Notes: generated from the letters alone by a model not told the origin. Shown: positions 53,868 to 64,000, counted from the stretch's first letter. The stretch is DNA of 64,000 nucleotides from Candidatus Nanopelagicales bacterium (GCA_018402075.1 JAGYJP010000001.1:248001-312000), one strand, 5' to 3'. Numbers and translations are program-made.

Positions 53868-54650
53868 TCAATTTGGAAGGGGATTGGGCACAGCTCCACC
53901 GTAACGTCTGTCACGAGACGCATAAATCTCGCACGCGTGCCACAAATGTCGGCGATCAAAATCTGGCCACAGCGTATCCAGGAAAACCATTTCGGCATAA
54001 GCCGATTGCCAGAGCAGGAAATTACTTGTTCGCTGCTCCCCTGAACTTCGAACGAAGAGATCGACATCAGGCATATCGGGTTCATCAAGATGCTGAGCAA
54101 TCATTCGCTCATTTACTTTCTCCGGATTAATACTTCCTTCTTTAACCCCACGTGCAATTGCCGTCACGGCATCGGCGATTTCAGCTCGGCCGCCGTAGTT
54201 CACACACATGGTCAGCGTTAGCTTCTTGTTCTTCGCAGTGAGCTTCTCCGCTTCTTCGAGTTCCTTAATGACACTGGCCCACAACTTTGGCCTGCGACCA
54301 GCCCAACGAATGCGCACGCCAAGTTCATGCATTTCATCGCGGCGGCGGCGGATTACATCGCGATTAAAACCCATGAGGAAGCGGACTTCGTCAGGTGAAC
54401 GACGCCAGTTTTCGGTGGAGAATGCATATGCGGAAAGCCAACCGACCCCCAACTCGAGTGCACCGTGCACGCAGTCAAGAAGACTTGCCTCACCGGCTTC
54501 GTGCCCCGCGGTGCGCGGCAACCCACGTTCCTTGGCCCAGCGGCCATTGCCATCCATGACAACTGCGATGTGCCGAGGAATTAACTCAGAGGGCAGTTGC
54601 GGTGGGTATACGCCGCTTGTATGGGCCGGCGGCTCTGGATACTTTTTCAT
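53868..54650 (-). CDS. uppS: Isoprenyl transferase (undecaprenyl diphosphate synthase type)
   Basis: Cis-prenyltransferase that makes the C50-C55 lipid carrier for cell-wall synthesis. The 260-residue protein has [21 protein letters not shown] near residue 30 (catalytic Asp and phosphate Arg), [17 protein letters not shown] near 80, and C-terminal [27 protein letters not shown] with the Arg/Ser substrate motif. Start at ATG 54650 overlaps the recO stop by four bases (ATGA), the typical coupled arrangement. Long frames upstream run inside recO and are not used. Confidence 0.96.
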   Translation of the reverse strand: MKKYPEPPAHTSGVYPPQLPSELIPRHIAVVMDGNGRWAKERGLPRTAGHEAGEASLLDCVHGALELGVGWLSAYAFSTENWRRSPDEVRFLMGFNRDVIRRRRDEMHELGVRIRWAGRRPKLWASVIKELEEAEKLTAKNKKLTLTMCVNYGGRAEIADAVTAIARGVKEGSINPEKVNERMIAQHLDEPDMPDVDLFVRSSGEQRTSNFLLWQSAYAEMVFLDTLWPDFDRRHLWHACEIYASRDRRYGGAVPNPLPN

Positions 54651-55408
54651 GAAGGAATCGCTTTCACCGTGGGTGCTGTTTTTCGATCCACCAAAGGTAG
54701 CGACTTCAATCCGCGATCCAAATGCCATTGCAGGAAAGCGGACACCATGCCACTTGCCTCGCCTCGAGCCCGCGACGCGCTCTGATCCGCAACCGCCCAG
54801 TCTCCGGAGAGCAATGCACCGAGAAGATCCACTGCCTCAGGCGTGGGAGCGGCTGCTCCCGGCATGCGACAGCGTTCACACACCATGCCGCCGAGGGCAA
54901 TGGCAAATGCACGGTGCGGACCCGGTTCACCGCACTGTGCGCAATCAGCAAAAGACGGTGACCAGCCTGCAACCGCCAAAGAGCGGAGCAGATAACTATC
55001 CAAAATCAAACGTGGATCATGCTCGCCACCCGAAAGTGAGCGCAGGCCGGACACGAGCAATGCGAACTGAGGAACTGCTGGTTCACGTTCTTCAGGAGTT
55101 AACCTCTCAGCTGTTTCCAACATGGCAGTACCTGAGGTCCACGCAACATAATCAGCAGAGAGAGAAGCGCCTAAAGCCGCAATAGTCTCCACCTGAGTCA
55201 CACTGTCGAGTGATTTGCCCGTGTACATTTGAATATCAACATGAGCAAATGGTTCGAGCCGACCGCCAATTCGACTTGAGGTTTTGCGAACACCTCGCGC
55301 CACGGCCCGAATACGGCCATACTGTCGCGTGAGAAGTGTGACAATGCGATCGGATTCGCCGAGCTTTTGTGTCCGCAGAACGATAGCTTCATCTCGGTAA
55401 ACCGGCAC
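54647..55408 (-). CDS. recO: DNA repair protein RecO
   Basis: Recombination mediator that works with RecF and RecR to load RecA. The 253-residue protein has an N-terminal OB fold ([39 protein letters not shown]), a helical body and a zinc-like cluster of Cys pairs: CAQC near 160 and CERC near 180. The order era-recO-uppS is typical for Actinobacteria. Confidence 0.95.
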   Translation of the reverse strand: MPVYRDEAIVLRTQKLGESDRIVTLLTRQYGRIRAVARGVRKTSSRIGGRLEPFAHVDIQMYTGKSLDSVTQVETIAALGASLSADYVAWTSGTAMLETAERLTPEEREPAVPQFALLVSGLRSLSGGEHDPRLILDSYLLRSLAVAGWSPSFADCAQCGEPGPHRAFAIALGGMVCERCRMPGAAAPTPEAVDLLGALLSGDWAVADQSASRARGEASGMVSAFLQWHLDRGLKSLPLVDRKTAPTVKAIPS

Positions 55409-55465
55409 GCTACATTGTAGGCGGAAAATCTGTCATTGACCGCGCACCGCAGGCCAGGAGGCTCG

Positions 55466-56692
55466 ATGGGAATCACTGAGAATCAATCCGACCCAGACGC
55501 GAACCCCACACACCCCCAATCCGCCCCCGGGGACTCCACTCATCCACGAAAGGTCTCCTTTGTTGCCCTAGAGCCGAGATATCTCAAGCGCGCAATTTTC
55601 ATGATCCTCGTGGGGGTCATCATTTTTCAAATTGTTACCTGGTCTTTTGCGCTCCTCGCGGGATTTCTTTTCAACCTGCTTTTGGCTTGGCTCCTGGCCA
55701 TTTCCATTGACCCACTAGTCACGGGCTTGGCTGAGCGAGGAATGCGGCGCGGGGTGGCCACGACAATTGTCGCCATCGGTGGAATCGCACTGATTGGCGG
55801 ATTCATTGCACTTTTTGGTGGTGCACTTGCCAACCAAATAGCTGACTTAATTCTTGCCCTTCCACTACTTGTTCTGGATCTTGCTGAGTGGTTTAACGGG
55901 ACATTTAACGCCAACATTAATCCGGTTGAACTCACCGCAAACCTGAATCTCACCAGTGAGCAAATTACAAGCATCGCGTCCTCGCTCGCGGGTGGAATCT
56001 TTGGCGTCGTGTTCAGCGTGATCAGTGTGGTGTTCAGTCTTTTGACAATCCTTGTGTTTTCCTTTTATTTTTCGGCAGATGCTCCACGAATCAAGCGCTT
56101 CATTGCCGGGTGGTTACCACACAATCGGCAGTTGGTATTTATCAATGTTTGGGATATCTCCGTGCGAAAAGCAGGTGGATTCGTAATTTCGAAGCTTGCA
56201 CTCGCCAGTCTTTCCTCAGCTGCGCACGTTGGCTTCTTCTACTTGATCGATGTCCCATATTGGCTACCCATGGGTATCTTCGCCGGGTTGGTGAGCCAGT
56301 TCATTCCTACAATTGGTACGTACTTAGGCGTGATTGTTCCGGGCCTCTTTGCCGCATTCGAACAACCACTCGACGTTCTATGGATCATCATTTTTGCCAC
56401 TGTGTACCAACAAATCGAAAACTATGTATTTACGCCTCGAATCTCTACCGCAACAATGGATATTAATTCAGGAGTGGCCCTTGGAGCCGTCTTTGTTGGA
56501 GCAGCTCTATTTGGTCCTATCGGAGCCATTATTGGAATTCCCGTCGCTGCCATCATTATTGCCATATTCGAAGCATATGGACAACGCTATGAATTACACC
56601 CTGAAGTGGAAGAGCGAACTCAAATACGGCGCAGGCGGAATCCGGTGGAAGTCATTCGTGAATTGCAAACCTCAGAAACCGAGACGACGTAA
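55466..56692 (+). CDS. AI-2E-family (PerM) transporter
   Basis: A 408-residue membrane protein with about seven to eight helices. Features are the N-terminal helix pair near 45-85, the long amphipathic central region and the family C-terminal block GLVSQFIPTIGTYLGVIVP near 285 and AAIIGIPVAAIIIAIFEAYG near 365. Family members export small metabolites or act in Na/H exchange. AGGAGG precedes ATG 55466. It is on the plus strand inside a mostly minus-strand core block and its stop overlaps era by 21 bases. Confidence 0.88.
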   Translation: MGITENQSDPDANPTHPQSAPGDSTHPRKVSFVALEPRYLKRAIFMILVGVIIFQIVTWSFALLAGFLFNLLLAWLLAISIDPLVTGLAERGMRRGVATTIVAIGGIALIGGFIALFGGALANQIADLILALPLLVLDLAEWFNGTFNANINPVELTANLNLTSEQITSIASSLAGGIFGVVFSVISVVFSLLTILVFSFYFSADAPRIKRFIAGWLPHNRQLVFINVWDISVRKAGGFVISKLALASLSSAAHVGFFYLIDVPYWLPMGIFAGLVSQFIPTIGTYLGVIVPGLFAAFEQPLDVLWIIIFATVYQQIENYVFTPRISTATMDINSGVALGAVFVGAALFGPIGAIIGIPVAAIIIAIFEAYGQRYELHPEVEERTQIRRRRNPVEVIRELQTSETETT

Positions 56693-57583
56693 CTGCTTGG
56701 GGTCACGCTGCCAATCCTTAGCAACTTTTACCCGGAGATCCAGATAGACAGCGACCCCAAGATACTTTTCAATCTCTGCCCGGGCCTCGGTTCCCACCGT
56801 ACGCAACCGTGCTCCCTTTTTCCCAATCACGATCGCTTTCTGACTATCTCGCTCCACAAAAATATTCGCATGAATATCTGACATGGGTCGACCTTCGGGA
56901 CGACCCTCACGCGGTGTGATTTCTTCTACGACAACAGCAATGGAGTGTGGAAGTTCATCCTGTACTCCCCGCAGCGCGGCTTCACGGATCAGTTCAGCCA
57001 CAAAAATTTCGGCTGGTTCATCTGACAATGAATCTTCCGGGTACAACGGCGGACCTTCGGGAAGGCCATTGATCAATTCTCGAATGAGAATATCAACTTG
57101 TTCATTGCGTACCGCAGAAACTGGAATAATCGCGGTCCACTCAGCTCCAATGCTTGCTCCTAAATCAGACACAGCCATAAGTTGAATCGCCAATTGATCT
57201 GGACTCACCGTATCAATTTTGGTTACGATGGCATAGAGATTTTTCTTGTGCAACTCAGCAATTGCACTCGCAATGAATCGGTCTCCCGGGCCAATGGCTT
57301 CATTTGCCGGAATACACAGAGCAATAGAATCGACACTCCCCCACGTATCTTTAACTTCGTCGTTGAGTCGCTCTCCCAGAAGTGTTCGAGGCCGGTGCAT
57401 TCCGGGTGTGTCAACCAGTATGAGTTGTCCCTCAGGGCGATTAACAATCCCCCGGATTGTTCGTCGTGTTGTTTGTGGACGATCCGAGGTAATGGCCACT
57501 TTTGTTCCCATAACCGCATTAAGTAACGTGGATTTCCCGGCATTTGGGCGTCCGACAATTGCAGCGAAACCACTTCTAAACAT
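56672..57583 (-). CDS. era: GTPase Era
   Basis: Ribosome-assembly GTPase that binds the 3' end of 16S rRNA. The 303-residue protein starts with MFRSGFAAIVGRPNAGKSTLLN (G1), then DTPGMHRP (G3), TKIDTV (G4 region), and a C-terminal KH domain with HANIFVERDSQKAIVIGKKGARLRTVG. ATG 57583 with AGGAG upstream is chosen; a longer frame runs into the upstream gene. Confidence 0.96.
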   Translation of the reverse strand: MFRSGFAAIVGRPNAGKSTLLNAVMGTKVAITSDRPQTTRRTIRGIVNRPEGQLILVDTPGMHRPRTLLGERLNDEVKDTWGSVDSIALCIPANEAIGPGDRFIASAIAELHKKNLYAIVTKIDTVSPDQLAIQLMAVSDLGASIGAEWTAIIPVSAVRNEQVDILIRELINGLPEGPPLYPEDSLSDEPAEIFVAELIREAALRGVQDELPHSIAVVVEEITPREGRPEGRPMSDIHANIFVERDSQKAIVIGKKGARLRTVGTEARAEIEKYLGVAVYLDLRVKVAKDWQRDPKQLRRLGF

Positions 57584-58481
57584 TTGTTCGCTCCTGTGAA
57601 TTCTTATTCCGAGGTGTGGCAGAAAACCGTGCAAGTAATGCAAGCGCAATAAGGATCAAAATGCACCCGAACCAACCCAATACGCTCAAGCTTTCATCTA
57701 GTAGCCACACCGCCAAAATTGTGGCCACGAGGGGCTCACCCAAGTTGAGTGTGGCAATTGTGCCGGGCATGAGGCTTTTCAGCCCCACGCCGAAGAGGAC
57801 ATAAGCAAGAGTTGTGACAAATAGCCCCAGCCACACAATGAGGATGATTCCAGATGGAGCGGTGAACCAGATACCGCCTGTGAAAATGAATGGAACAAGC
57901 ACAAGGGCACCAATCGAAAAGGATGCCGCCAAAACGTGATTGGCAGAGTTACCCTGCTGGGTCAGACGCGTTCCGATATTTGTCATTACGGCGTAACTTG
58001 CAGCCGCGGCCAACCCGGCCAAAACTCCAGCAAAATTTATGGCGCCACTGTCGGGAGTGCCTACGAGAAGAAAAACTCCAGCTATTCCAATAGCGGTAGA
58101 AATCCACCAGATACGTGATGGGCGGCCGGCACCCCAGCCCCAACCCAAAAGACCCGAAAACCACGGCGCAGCCGAGATAGTTACCAACGTGCCTATGGCC
58201 ACTCCAGCAAGATTGGCACTTAGAAAAAAGAAAAATTGAAATGCGCCCACAGATAGACCCATGAGCCAAATCAAAGGTACGCGGTACATGGAAGTGAAAG
58301 CGAATCCTCGGGTAACAATTACGAGGCCCAGGGCTCCGACCAGAATCCGCCAAGCAGCTACGGATTGTGGGGAAGCATCCGGAACTAATAGTGTTGCAGC
58401 AGTTGCCGATGTTCCAAATAGGGCGGCCGCACCCAGCACGGAGAGAATTGCAACATTGGCATTAGCCCGTGGCATTCTCAT
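57576..58481 (-). CDS. EamA/RhaT (DMT) family transporter
   Basis: A membrane protein of about 301 residues with ten helices as two EamA repeats of five. Examples are NVAILSVLGAAALFGTSATAA in the first helix and GTIATLNLGEPLVATILAVWLLDE in helices 8-9, where the conserved Glu-Pro lies. DMT proteins export amino acids or metabolites. ATG 58481 or 58475 is used; TTG 58493 is possible. It overlaps era by eight bases and the preceding CorC-like gene by twenty. Confidence 0.87.
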   Translation of the reverse strand: MRMPRANANVAILSVLGAAALFGTSATAATLLVPDASPQSVAAWRILVGALGLVIVTRGFAFTSMYRVPLIWLMGLSVGAFQFFFFLSANLAGVAIGTLVTISAAPWFSGLLGWGWGAGRPSRIWWISTAIGIAGVFLLVGTPDSGAINFAGVLAGLAAAASYAVMTNIGTRLTQQGNSANHVLAASFSIGALVLVPFIFTGGIWFTAPSGIILIVWLGLFVTTLAYVLFGVGLKSLMPGTIATLNLGEPLVATILAVWLLDESLSVLGWFGCILILIALALLARFSATPRNKNSQERTNV

Positions 58482-59772
58482 CCTGGAGTTCAATTACTTC
58501 AACAGGTGGGATAGGGATAGCGCGCACAAACCCGATTCTGTTTCGGCGACTCGACCCATGTTCTGCAATCAAGGTCCATCCATCAACATCAATTGTTGAT
58601 TGAGCAATAGGTACTCGACCGAGTTTTTTTGCCATGAGACCAACAACCGAGTCAACGCCCTCTTCTTCAGAGTCGATATCAGCATCAATGAGGTCGGCAA
58701 AGTCATCGATATTCATGCGGGCCATGACTCGGTAACCCCCGTCTGGAAGTTCTTCAACCTCCGGTGCCACGTTGTCGTATTCGTCGGCGATTTCGCCGAC
58801 GATCTCTTCGAGGATGTCTTCAATGGTGATGAGCCCTGCCGTCCCACCGTATTCATCCACAACGATTGCCATGTGGACCCGAGCGGCTTGCATATCGCGC
58901 AAGAGTTCGTCCACCTGCTTGCTATCAGGGACAAAATATGGAACGCGCATAAGGTCTTCAACAGACTCTTGTTGCTCAGCATCACGGTATTCAAAAACTC
59001 GCTTGACAATGTCTTTGAGGTAAATAACTCCGACAACATCGTCAGAGTTCTCGCCAATTACTGGAATGCGCGAAAATGTTGAACGTAAACCCAGAGATAG
59101 GGCCTGGCGCAATGTCTTGTGTTTTTCAATGAAGACCATATCGGTGCGAGGCACCATCACCTCTCGAGCGAATGTGTCACTCAGCTCGAATACCGAGTGA
59201 ATCATTTGACGCTCGTCATCTTCAATCAGAGAATCGGCTCCCGCAATGTCTACCAGTTCACGGAGGTCAGCTTCCGTGTCAAATGGGCCTTCTCGAAACC
59301 CTTTGCCAGGAGTGAGCGCATTACCGATCAGGATCAACAAAGTTGTTACTGGGCCAAGTATCGCTGCCAAGAACCGTGCCGGTCCGGCGGACACAAGTGC
59401 AATCTTGTCCGCATGAATACGCCCCAAGGTCCGCGGAGCCACACCAAGCCCTACATAGGAAATAACAATGAGAGTGACACTCACCACGATGAAAGCCACG
59501 GCAAACGACCAAGAATGATCCGATTGCAGCCAATCGATATAGGAGAAACCAATAAGAACAAACGCACTCACACTTGCAACTGTGGACAGGAAGAGAAGGA
59601 CGTTGACATAGCGAGCACGATCCGAAAGGAGGTACAGCAACCGATCAGACTTCGGGCTTGGCCTGAGATCTTCGATTCGAGCACGCGAGACCCGAGCAAT
59701 TGCTGTTTCAGCACTGATTAACAATCCAGCAATGACAAACAAAATGATGGCGATCAGTGTGACCGTAATCAA
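58462..59772 (-). CDS. CNNM/CorC-family protein (DUF21 + CBS pair + CorC domain)
   Basis: A 436-residue membrane protein, often called hemolysin-like. The DUF21/CNNM transmembrane domain covers about 1-170, the two CBS domains about 190-330 (MVPRTDMVFIEKHKTLRQAL and VPYFVPDSKQVDELLRDM, AIVVDEYGGTAGLITIEDILEEIVGEI), and the CorC_HlyC domain the end. It is thought to influence Mg or Co transport, not hemolysis. The 5' end of the next gene in this strand, ybeY, overlaps by four bases. Confidence 0.93.
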   Translation of the reverse strand: MITVTLIAIILFVIAGLLISAETAIARVSRARIEDLRPSPKSDRLLYLLSDRARYVNVLLFLSTVASVSAFVLIGFSYIDWLQSDHSWSFAVAFIVVSVTLIVISYVGLGVAPRTLGRIHADKIALVSAGPARFLAAILGPVTTLLILIGNALTPGKGFREGPFDTEADLRELVDIAGADSLIEDDERQMIHSVFELSDTFAREVMVPRTDMVFIEKHKTLRQALSLGLRSTFSRIPVIGENSDDVVGVIYLKDIVKRVFEYRDAEQQESVEDLMRVPYFVPDSKQVDELLRDMQAARVHMAIVVDEYGGTAGLITIEDILEEIVGEIADEYDNVAPEVEELPDGGYRVMARMNIDDFADLIDADIDSEEEGVDSVVGLMAKKLGRVPIAQSTIDVDGWTLIAEHGSSRRNRIGFVRAIPIPPVEVIELQDENATG

Positions 59773-60224
59773 TTCGATCCTTCCCAGTCGGAAATGAGCG
59801 TGTCTTGTAGGGCAAACATACGGGCATATTCCGCGGGTTCTTGGTGGTCCAGCCCGAGAAGATGCAGAATTCCATGGGTTACCAGGAATTCCGCCTCTTG
59901 TTGGAGCGAACGTCCACTCTGAAGCATTTGGGGGCCGAGGAAATCAGGACAAATCACAATATCCCCCAGAATCCCTGGTTCGGAAATTTCACCAGCAGCA
60001 GGAAGGGTTATTTCATCGATGGGGAAGGAAAGTACATCGGTGGGACCTGGTTCGTTCATCCAGTCCTCATGCAACGTGGTCATGCGATCGCTATCAATAA
60101 AGGTCACGGCGAGTGTGGATTCAGGATGTATGCCGAGTGCAACCACATGATGCTCAATGATTGCATAAATAGAGTCGAGATCTAGCGTGGCATTGGTCTC
60201 GTTGACAACTTCACGACTGGGCAT
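59769..60224 (-). CDS. ybeY: Endoribonuclease YbeY
   Basis: Zinc-dependent RNase for 16S rRNA 3' maturation and ribosome quality control. The 151-residue protein ends with HGILHLLGLDHQEPAEY, the family metal motif with three His, and has an FIDSDRMTTLHEDWMNEPGPTDVLSFP stretch near 45-70. It is three bases from phoH and overlaps the CorC-like gene, matching the conserved phoH-ybeY pair. Confidence 0.97.
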   Translation of the reverse strand: MPSREVVNETNATLDLDSIYAIIEHHVVALGIHPESTLAVTFIDSDRMTTLHEDWMNEPGPTDVLSFPIDEITLPAAGEISEPGILGDIVICPDFLGPQMLQSGRSLQQEAEFLVTHGILHLLGLDHQEPAEYARMFALQDTLISDWEGSN

Positions 60225-60226
60225 AC

Positions 60227-61195
60227 TCAGGACTTTGATCCAAGTTCTGCTTGTGAGTCATAACGTTCATAGGCTGCCACGATGTCGCCTACTAATTTAT
60301 GGCGCACGACATCATTGTGATTGAGGCGCACAAACGCTACGTCATTGAGACCCTCAAGGATTTCAGAAACAACTCGCAACCCACTCGTGGTACCCCCAGG
60401 CAGATCCACTTGCGTGACATCGCCGGTAACAACCATGGTGGAACCGAACCCCAAGCGGGTGAGGAACATTTTCATCTGTTGAGCCGTGGTGTTCTGAGCT
60501 TCGTCGAGGATAATGAATGCATCATTGAGGGTGCGACCGCGCATATAGGCCAATGGCGCAACCTCAATTGTTCCGCTGGTAATCAATCGTGGAATCGAGT
60601 CAGGATCAATCATGTCGTGAAGTGCGTCATAGAGTGGACGTAGATACGGGTCAATCTTCTCGGAGAGAGTTCCTGGCAGGAACCCAAGCCGCTCTCCTGC
60701 TTCAACTGCCGGGCGAGTCAAAACAATTCGATTGATTTGCTTGGCCTGCAGGGCCTGAACCGCTTTGGCAACAGCCAAATAGGTTTTACCAGTTCCCGCA
60801 GGACCAATACCAAAAACAATAGTGTTGTTGTCGATTGCTTCAACGTACTTCTTCTGATTGAGGGTCTTAGCGCGAATAGTTTTTCCGCGGTTACTCAATA
60901 TATTTGTTGTGAGTAACTCTGATGGCCGAGTTCCAGACTTCATCAACGAGATGGAACGCTCAACTGAATCACGTGTGAGGGCTTGTCCCGTGCGCAACAC
61001 GGTCAACATTTCCGCAATGAGTGTGTCTACCGTATCGATTTCCGGAGACTCACCCTCCAAGATAACCTGATTTCCGCGCACCAAAATATCGATACCAGGA
61101 AAAGAATTTTCTACGACTTGAAGGTACTCGTCGGATGCACCCAGTAGTGCAACCATTGGCTGTGAGGCAGGGATCTCAATAACAGTTTTGGTCAT
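60227..61195 (-). CDS. phoH: PhoH-family ATPase
   Basis: A 322-residue protein of the PhoH type with Walker A GPAGTGKTYLAVAKAVQAL near 135, Walker B FIILDEAQNTTAQQMKMFLTRLG near 230 and an N-terminal KH-like part (about 20-70). PhoH2-like enzymes unwind RNA; the link with YbeY suggests RNA processing. Its ATG overlaps the HIT gene stop by four bases. Confidence 0.95.
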   Translation of the reverse strand: MTKTVIEIPASQPMVALLGASDEYLQVVENSFPGIDILVRGNQVILEGESPEIDTVDTLIAEMLTVLRTGQALTRDSVERSISLMKSGTRPSELLTTNILSNRGKTIRAKTLNQKKYVEAIDNNTIVFGIGPAGTGKTYLAVAKAVQALQAKQINRIVLTRPAVEAGERLGFLPGTLSEKIDPYLRPLYDALHDMIDPDSIPRLITSGTIEVAPLAYMRGRTLNDAFIILDEAQNTTAQQMKMFLTRLGFGSTMVVTGDVTQVDLPGGTTSGLRVVSEILEGLNDVAFVRLNHNDVVRHKLVGDIVAAYERYDSQAELGSKS

Positions 61196-61530
61196 CCGGG
61201 TGGCCAGTTCAAGTCGCGACCCCCAAGGATATGGCCGTGGACATGGAAGACAGTTTGGCCAGCAGCTGACCCGGTGTTGAATACAAGTCGGTAATCAGTG
61301 AGGCCAACTTCGTGAGCAACCATTTCGGCCGCGGCTACTAGGCCCCCGGCCAGTACAGGGTTATGCGTACCTAAAGCAGAAATATTTTCATAATGCTCAA
61401 CGGGAATAATCAAGATGTGAATCGGGGCCTGAGGGTTGATGTCTCTGAACGCCACGTAATCCGGCGTTCGCAGCACAATGTCCGCCGGGATATCCCCGGC
61501 AGAAATCGAACAAAATAAACAATCGGTCAT
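61192..61530 (-). CDS. HIT-family nucleotide hydrolase
   Basis: A 112-residue histidine-triad protein. The N-terminus starts DCLFCSISAGDIPADIV with two Cys, and the catalytic triad HVHGHILGG lies near 97. HinT-type enzymes hydrolyse nucleoside phosphoramidates. It fits the usual place between phoH and rsmE. Confidence 0.93.
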   Translation of the reverse strand: MTDCLFCSISAGDIPADIVLRTPDYVAFRDINPQAPIHILIIPVEHYENISALGTHNPVLAGGLVAAAEMVAHEVGLTDYRLVFNTGSAAGQTVFHVHGHILGGRDLNWPPG

Positions 61531-61534
61531 CGGT

Positions 61535-62287
61535 TCATCCTTTCACTACATCTTGTGGATTGCCATGCCACTCCCCTGATCTCGCGAATAGGTACGTCAG
61601 CCCCACCACCCCCGCAGTTGATGAACGCAAAACACTATTTCCCAAAGTCAGTGATCGGGTATTGCTCGTGCTCGCGAAAGCACGCCGCTCGGGATCACTT
61701 AGCCCACCTTCAGGTCCAATAACCATGAGAACTTTGCCGGCGATATCTGAAATCTCTGGTGTTCCACCGCTCTCTTCCATGAGGACAACGTGATCAAAAT
61801 TCCCACCTAAGGCTGCGAGCTTCGTCCCAATGACTAGCGGTTTTATAGATGGCATGAATGATCGACGAGATTGCTCGGTGGCAGCGTGCACGACATTGAC
61901 CCATTTGTGCGTATTCCGCTTGACTTTTTCTTTACTCCATTTCACAACACTGTGTTCGGCTTGCCACGGGATGAATGACATGGCGCCCACTTCGGTCATC
62001 ATTTCAATTGCTCGCTCAAGGCGATCACCCTTGATCAACGCTTGGGCAACTGTGACGTCAACACGCGGCGGGGAATCCTGAACCAATTCAAGGACATGAA
62101 ACATGTCGTTTCCCATTACCTGACCTGTATATCGATTTCCTTGGCCATCGACAACGTCAATTGCTTCAAAAGCCTTGACTCGAGCGACTCGAACATGGTG
62201 GGCGGTTGCCGGGTCCAAGGTGATTGTGGAACCAATAATTGCCCTGTGACATACGGCTGGTTGTACCAGAAAAGTTGGTTTACTCAC
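61535..62287 (-). CDS. rsmE: 16S rRNA m3U1498 methyltransferase
   Basis: A 250-residue SPOUT methyltransferase. An N-terminal PUA-like domain starts with [26 protein letters not shown]; the C-terminal knot contains [19 protein letters not shown] (about 190) and [18 protein letters not shown] (about 215), which bind S-adenosylmethionine. Its start overlaps the dnaJ stop by four bases. Confidence 0.95.
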   Translation of the reverse strand: MSKPTFLVQPAVCHRAIIGSTITLDPATAHHVRVARVKAFEAIDVVDGQGNRYTGQVMGNDMFHVLELVQDSPPRVDVTVAQALIKGDRLERAIEMMTEVGAMSFIPWQAEHSVVKWSKEKVKRNTHKWVNVVHAATEQSRRSFMPSIKPLVIGTKLAALGGNFDHVVLMEESGGTPEISDIAGKVLMVIGPEGGLSDPERRAFASTSNTRSLTLGNSVLRSSTAGVVGLTYLFARSGEWHGNPQDVVKG

Positions 62288-63414
62288 TTTGACGAAAAAG
62301 CATCTTTGAGTCGGCTGAATAGTCCGGAGGAATCAGCACGGCTCACGACCTGATTTGGCTTCTCACTACGCATGTCCGCCAACTGCAGTAAAAGAGTTTC
62401 CTGCTCAGGGCTCAACTTGCGCGGGGTTTCAACATTAACATGCACGTATAGATCACCCCGACTTCCACTGCGCAATCGTGTGGCGCCTTTCCCCTTCAGC
62501 GTGATGACATGTCCTGACTGTGTTCCGGCGGCAATACCGACTTCTTCGGAACCATCGAGCGTGTCAATATTGATGGAACTGCCAAGCGCAGCCGAGGTCA
62601 TGGGAATAGTGATTGCACAGTGGAGTTCATCGGCCCTGCGCTCGAAAATTTCATGGCCCTGGACAACAATCTCTACATAGAGATCGCCGGCTGGTCCGCC
62701 ATTGAGTCCTGCTTCACCCTCACTTTGCAATTGAATTCGTGTGCCGTTGTCTACCCCTGCAGGGATGGCAATGCTGAGGGTGCGACGGTGGCGAACGCGG
62801 CCTTGACCGGAACACTCCACGCAGGGGTGCGGAATTGTTGTGCCAATACCTTGGCAAGCTGGGCACGGTCGCGAAGTCATGACTTGCCCGAGGAATGATT
62901 GCTGCACGGACTGAATCTCACCGCGGCCTTTACACATGGCGCATGAGGCCAATTCAGAACCTTCAGCAAGCCCTGATGCATTGCACTTTTCACAAGCGAT
63001 TGCCGTGTCAACGGTGATTTCCCTTGTTTCGCCGAAGACCGCCGACTTTAAGTCAATGGTGATGCTGATAAGGGCGTCCTGTCCCCGACGAGCACGCCCG
63101 CGCGGCCCACGTCGCTGTGAACGCCCACCGAAGAACGCATCCATGACATCGCCAAAATCAAAGCCCGCAGAGAATCCACCCCCACGATTACTCAGAGGAT
63201 CCCCACCCAAGTCATACATCTGGCGTTTTTCCGGATCACTTAAGACTTCATAAGCGGCCGTAACCATCTTGAATTTCTCTTGGTGCTCCAAATCAGGATT
63301 GACATCCGGGTGGAGTTCCCGAGCAAGTTTGCGGTACGCCTTCTTAATTTCCTCGGAACCTGCGTCTCGGCTCACACCTAATAGCGCGTAATAGTCTGTT
63401 GACACGTCTCTCAC
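62284..63414 (-). CDS. dnaJ: Chaperone DnaJ
   Basis: Hsp40 co-chaperone of DnaK, 376 residues. The J-domain contains HPD (ELHPDVNPD, about 35); a Gly-rich linker (about 75-105) with [13 protein letters not shown] follows; the zinc centre has four CxxCxGxG-type repeats: [24 protein letters not shown] and CVECSGQG between 140 and 205. The substrate domain is the C-terminal half. Linkage to hrcA marks it as the HrcA-regulated second dnaJ of Actinobacteria. Confidence 0.97.
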   Translation of the reverse strand: MRDVSTDYYALLGVSRDAGSEEIKKAYRKLARELHPDVNPDLEHQEKFKMVTAAYEVLSDPEKRQMYDLGGDPLSNRGGGFSAGFDFGDVMDAFFGGRSQRRGPRGRARRGQDALISITIDLKSAVFGETREITVDTAIACEKCNASGLAEGSELASCAMCKGRGEIQSVQQSFLGQVMTSRPCPACQGIGTTIPHPCVECSGQGRVRHRRTLSIAIPAGVDNGTRIQLQSEGEAGLNGGPAGDLYVEIVVQGHEIFERRADELHCAITIPMTSAALGSSINIDTLDGSEEVGIAAGTQSGHVITLKGKGATRLRSGSRGDLYVHVNVETPRKLSPEQETLLLQLADMRSEKPNQVVSRADSSGLFSRLKDAFSSK

Positions 63415-63419
63415 TCGTT

Positions 63420-64000
63420 CTAGTTCTCGGACAAAATTCTGCTGACATATTGGGCAACAGCTTGGACTGCACTCATGGTTCCTGGGTAGTCGATATGGGT
63501 GGGACCAACAACGCCAAGTGAGGCTACCGGGGAATTCTCACGGCCGTACTGTGAGGTCACAACAGATGTGGCATTAAGACCGACATACTCGTTTTCATGG
63601 CCAATGCGGACGGAAACCTGCTGATTGGGGCTGGTTTCACCCAGAAGTCGAAGCAGCACAACCTGTTCCTCCAAAGCTTCAAGAACCGGCTGAATACTCA
63701 TGGCGAAAACTTCGTTGTAATGGGCCAGATTAGATGTGCCACCCAAAACAATTCTTTCGTCAAGTTTCTCGGTGACTGTTTCCAGGATAGATGCGACAAC
63801 AGCCCGCACTAAAGGTTGGCTGGTGGGATCAAACCCCGCGTCAAGATCTTCGATTCGAGACGGGATGGACGAAAATGGTTGATCAGCGACAGCGGCAGAT
63901 AGCCGGGAGCGCAAATCGGTGAGCAGCTCTTCTTGTACAGGCACCGAACAATCCACAACCCGTTGCTCAACTCGGCCACTGTCGACAATCAAAATGATCA
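63420..64000 (-). CDS. hrcA: Heat-inducible repressor HrcA, C-terminal part
   Basis: Repressor that binds CIRCE elements and controls heat-shock genes. About 190 residues are visible and the 5' part lies beyond the right edge. The visible half starts near [13 protein letters not shown], contains a dimerisation core [23 protein letters not shown] and ends [28 protein letters not shown], all HrcA signatures. It is upstream of dnaJ in the same operon. Confidence 0.94.
   Translation of the reverse strand, partial: IILIVDSGRVEQRVVDCSVPVQEELLTDLRSRLSAAVADQPFSSIPSRIEDLDAGFDPTSQPLVRAVVASILETVTEKLDERIVLGGTSNLAHYNEVFAMSIQPVLEALEEQVVLLRLLGETSPNQQVSVRIGHENEYVGLNATSVVTSQYGRENSPVASLGVVGPTHIDYPGTMSAVQAVAQYVSRILSEN

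Overview
The window reads as chromosome of an actinobacterium of moderate GC. The right half (about 35-64 kb) carries an ordered housekeeping block typical of Actinobacteria: dnaG, dgt, ppdK, dusB, glyS, znuABC-zur, uppS, recO, era, a CNNM/CorC protein, ybeY, phoH, a HIT protein, rsmE, dnaJ and the 3' part of hrcA. Single-chain glycyl-tRNA synthetase, a DHA2-type exporter and a two-gene Fur-katG unit fit the same phylum. I cannot place it below phylum from sequence alone; a free-living aquatic lineage is only a guess.

Layout. 0-1 kb: 3' part of hutH. 1-9.5 kb: a sulfur oxidation/sulfane-sulfur island with two divergent units. Leftward: DsrE2-like protein, TusA, a fused four-cluster ferredoxin + NrfD membrane subunit, and a molybdopterin catalytic subunit without a Tat signal. 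Rightward: a rhodanese-metallo-beta-lactamase fusion and an ArsR regulator. A TauE/SafE exporter lies nearby. 9.5-15 kb: sugar/polyol genes (SDR, two Gfo/Idh/MocA oxidoreductases), a tandemly duplicated and decayed xylulokinase, and an aquaporin. 15-18 kb: Fur-type regulator and katG, closed by a perfect terminator. 18-21 kb: Xre and LuxR-type response regulator, then convergent PAS protein and membrane histidine kinase. 21-25.4 kb: glycosyltransferase 2 with a small membrane partner, and a GC-rich secreted papain-like protein. 25.4-32.5 kb: a gene-poor integration hotspot at tRNA-Met(CAT), with a 75-bp direct repeat of the tRNA 3' half, two further weaker tRNA fragments, a truncated tRNA-Arg-like gene and a heavily decayed propionyl-CoA synthetase. 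32.5-35.5 kb: a secreted protein, a class I HMG-CoA reductase, a phosphatase and tRNA-Asn. 35.5-64 kb: the core block, interrupted by an HU-like gene behind a 29-nt near-perfect palindrome and by the zinc uptake operon.

How the genes work together. The sulfur island looks able to collect sulfane sulfur (rhodanese, TusA, DsrE), oxidise persulfide to sulfite (MBL domain), oxidise sulfite or reduced sulfur at the membrane (Mo enzyme + FeS/NrfD) and export excess sulfite (TauE), under an ArsR regulator. The znuABC-zur set imports zinc and senses it; the palindrome before the HU-like gene shares 11 of 13 bases with the sequence before znuA, suggesting that HU and its zinc-ribbon neighbour belong to the same regulon. 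The most striking evolutionary features are the decayed xylulokinase and propionyl-CoA synthetase and the repeated use of one tRNA gene as an integration site.
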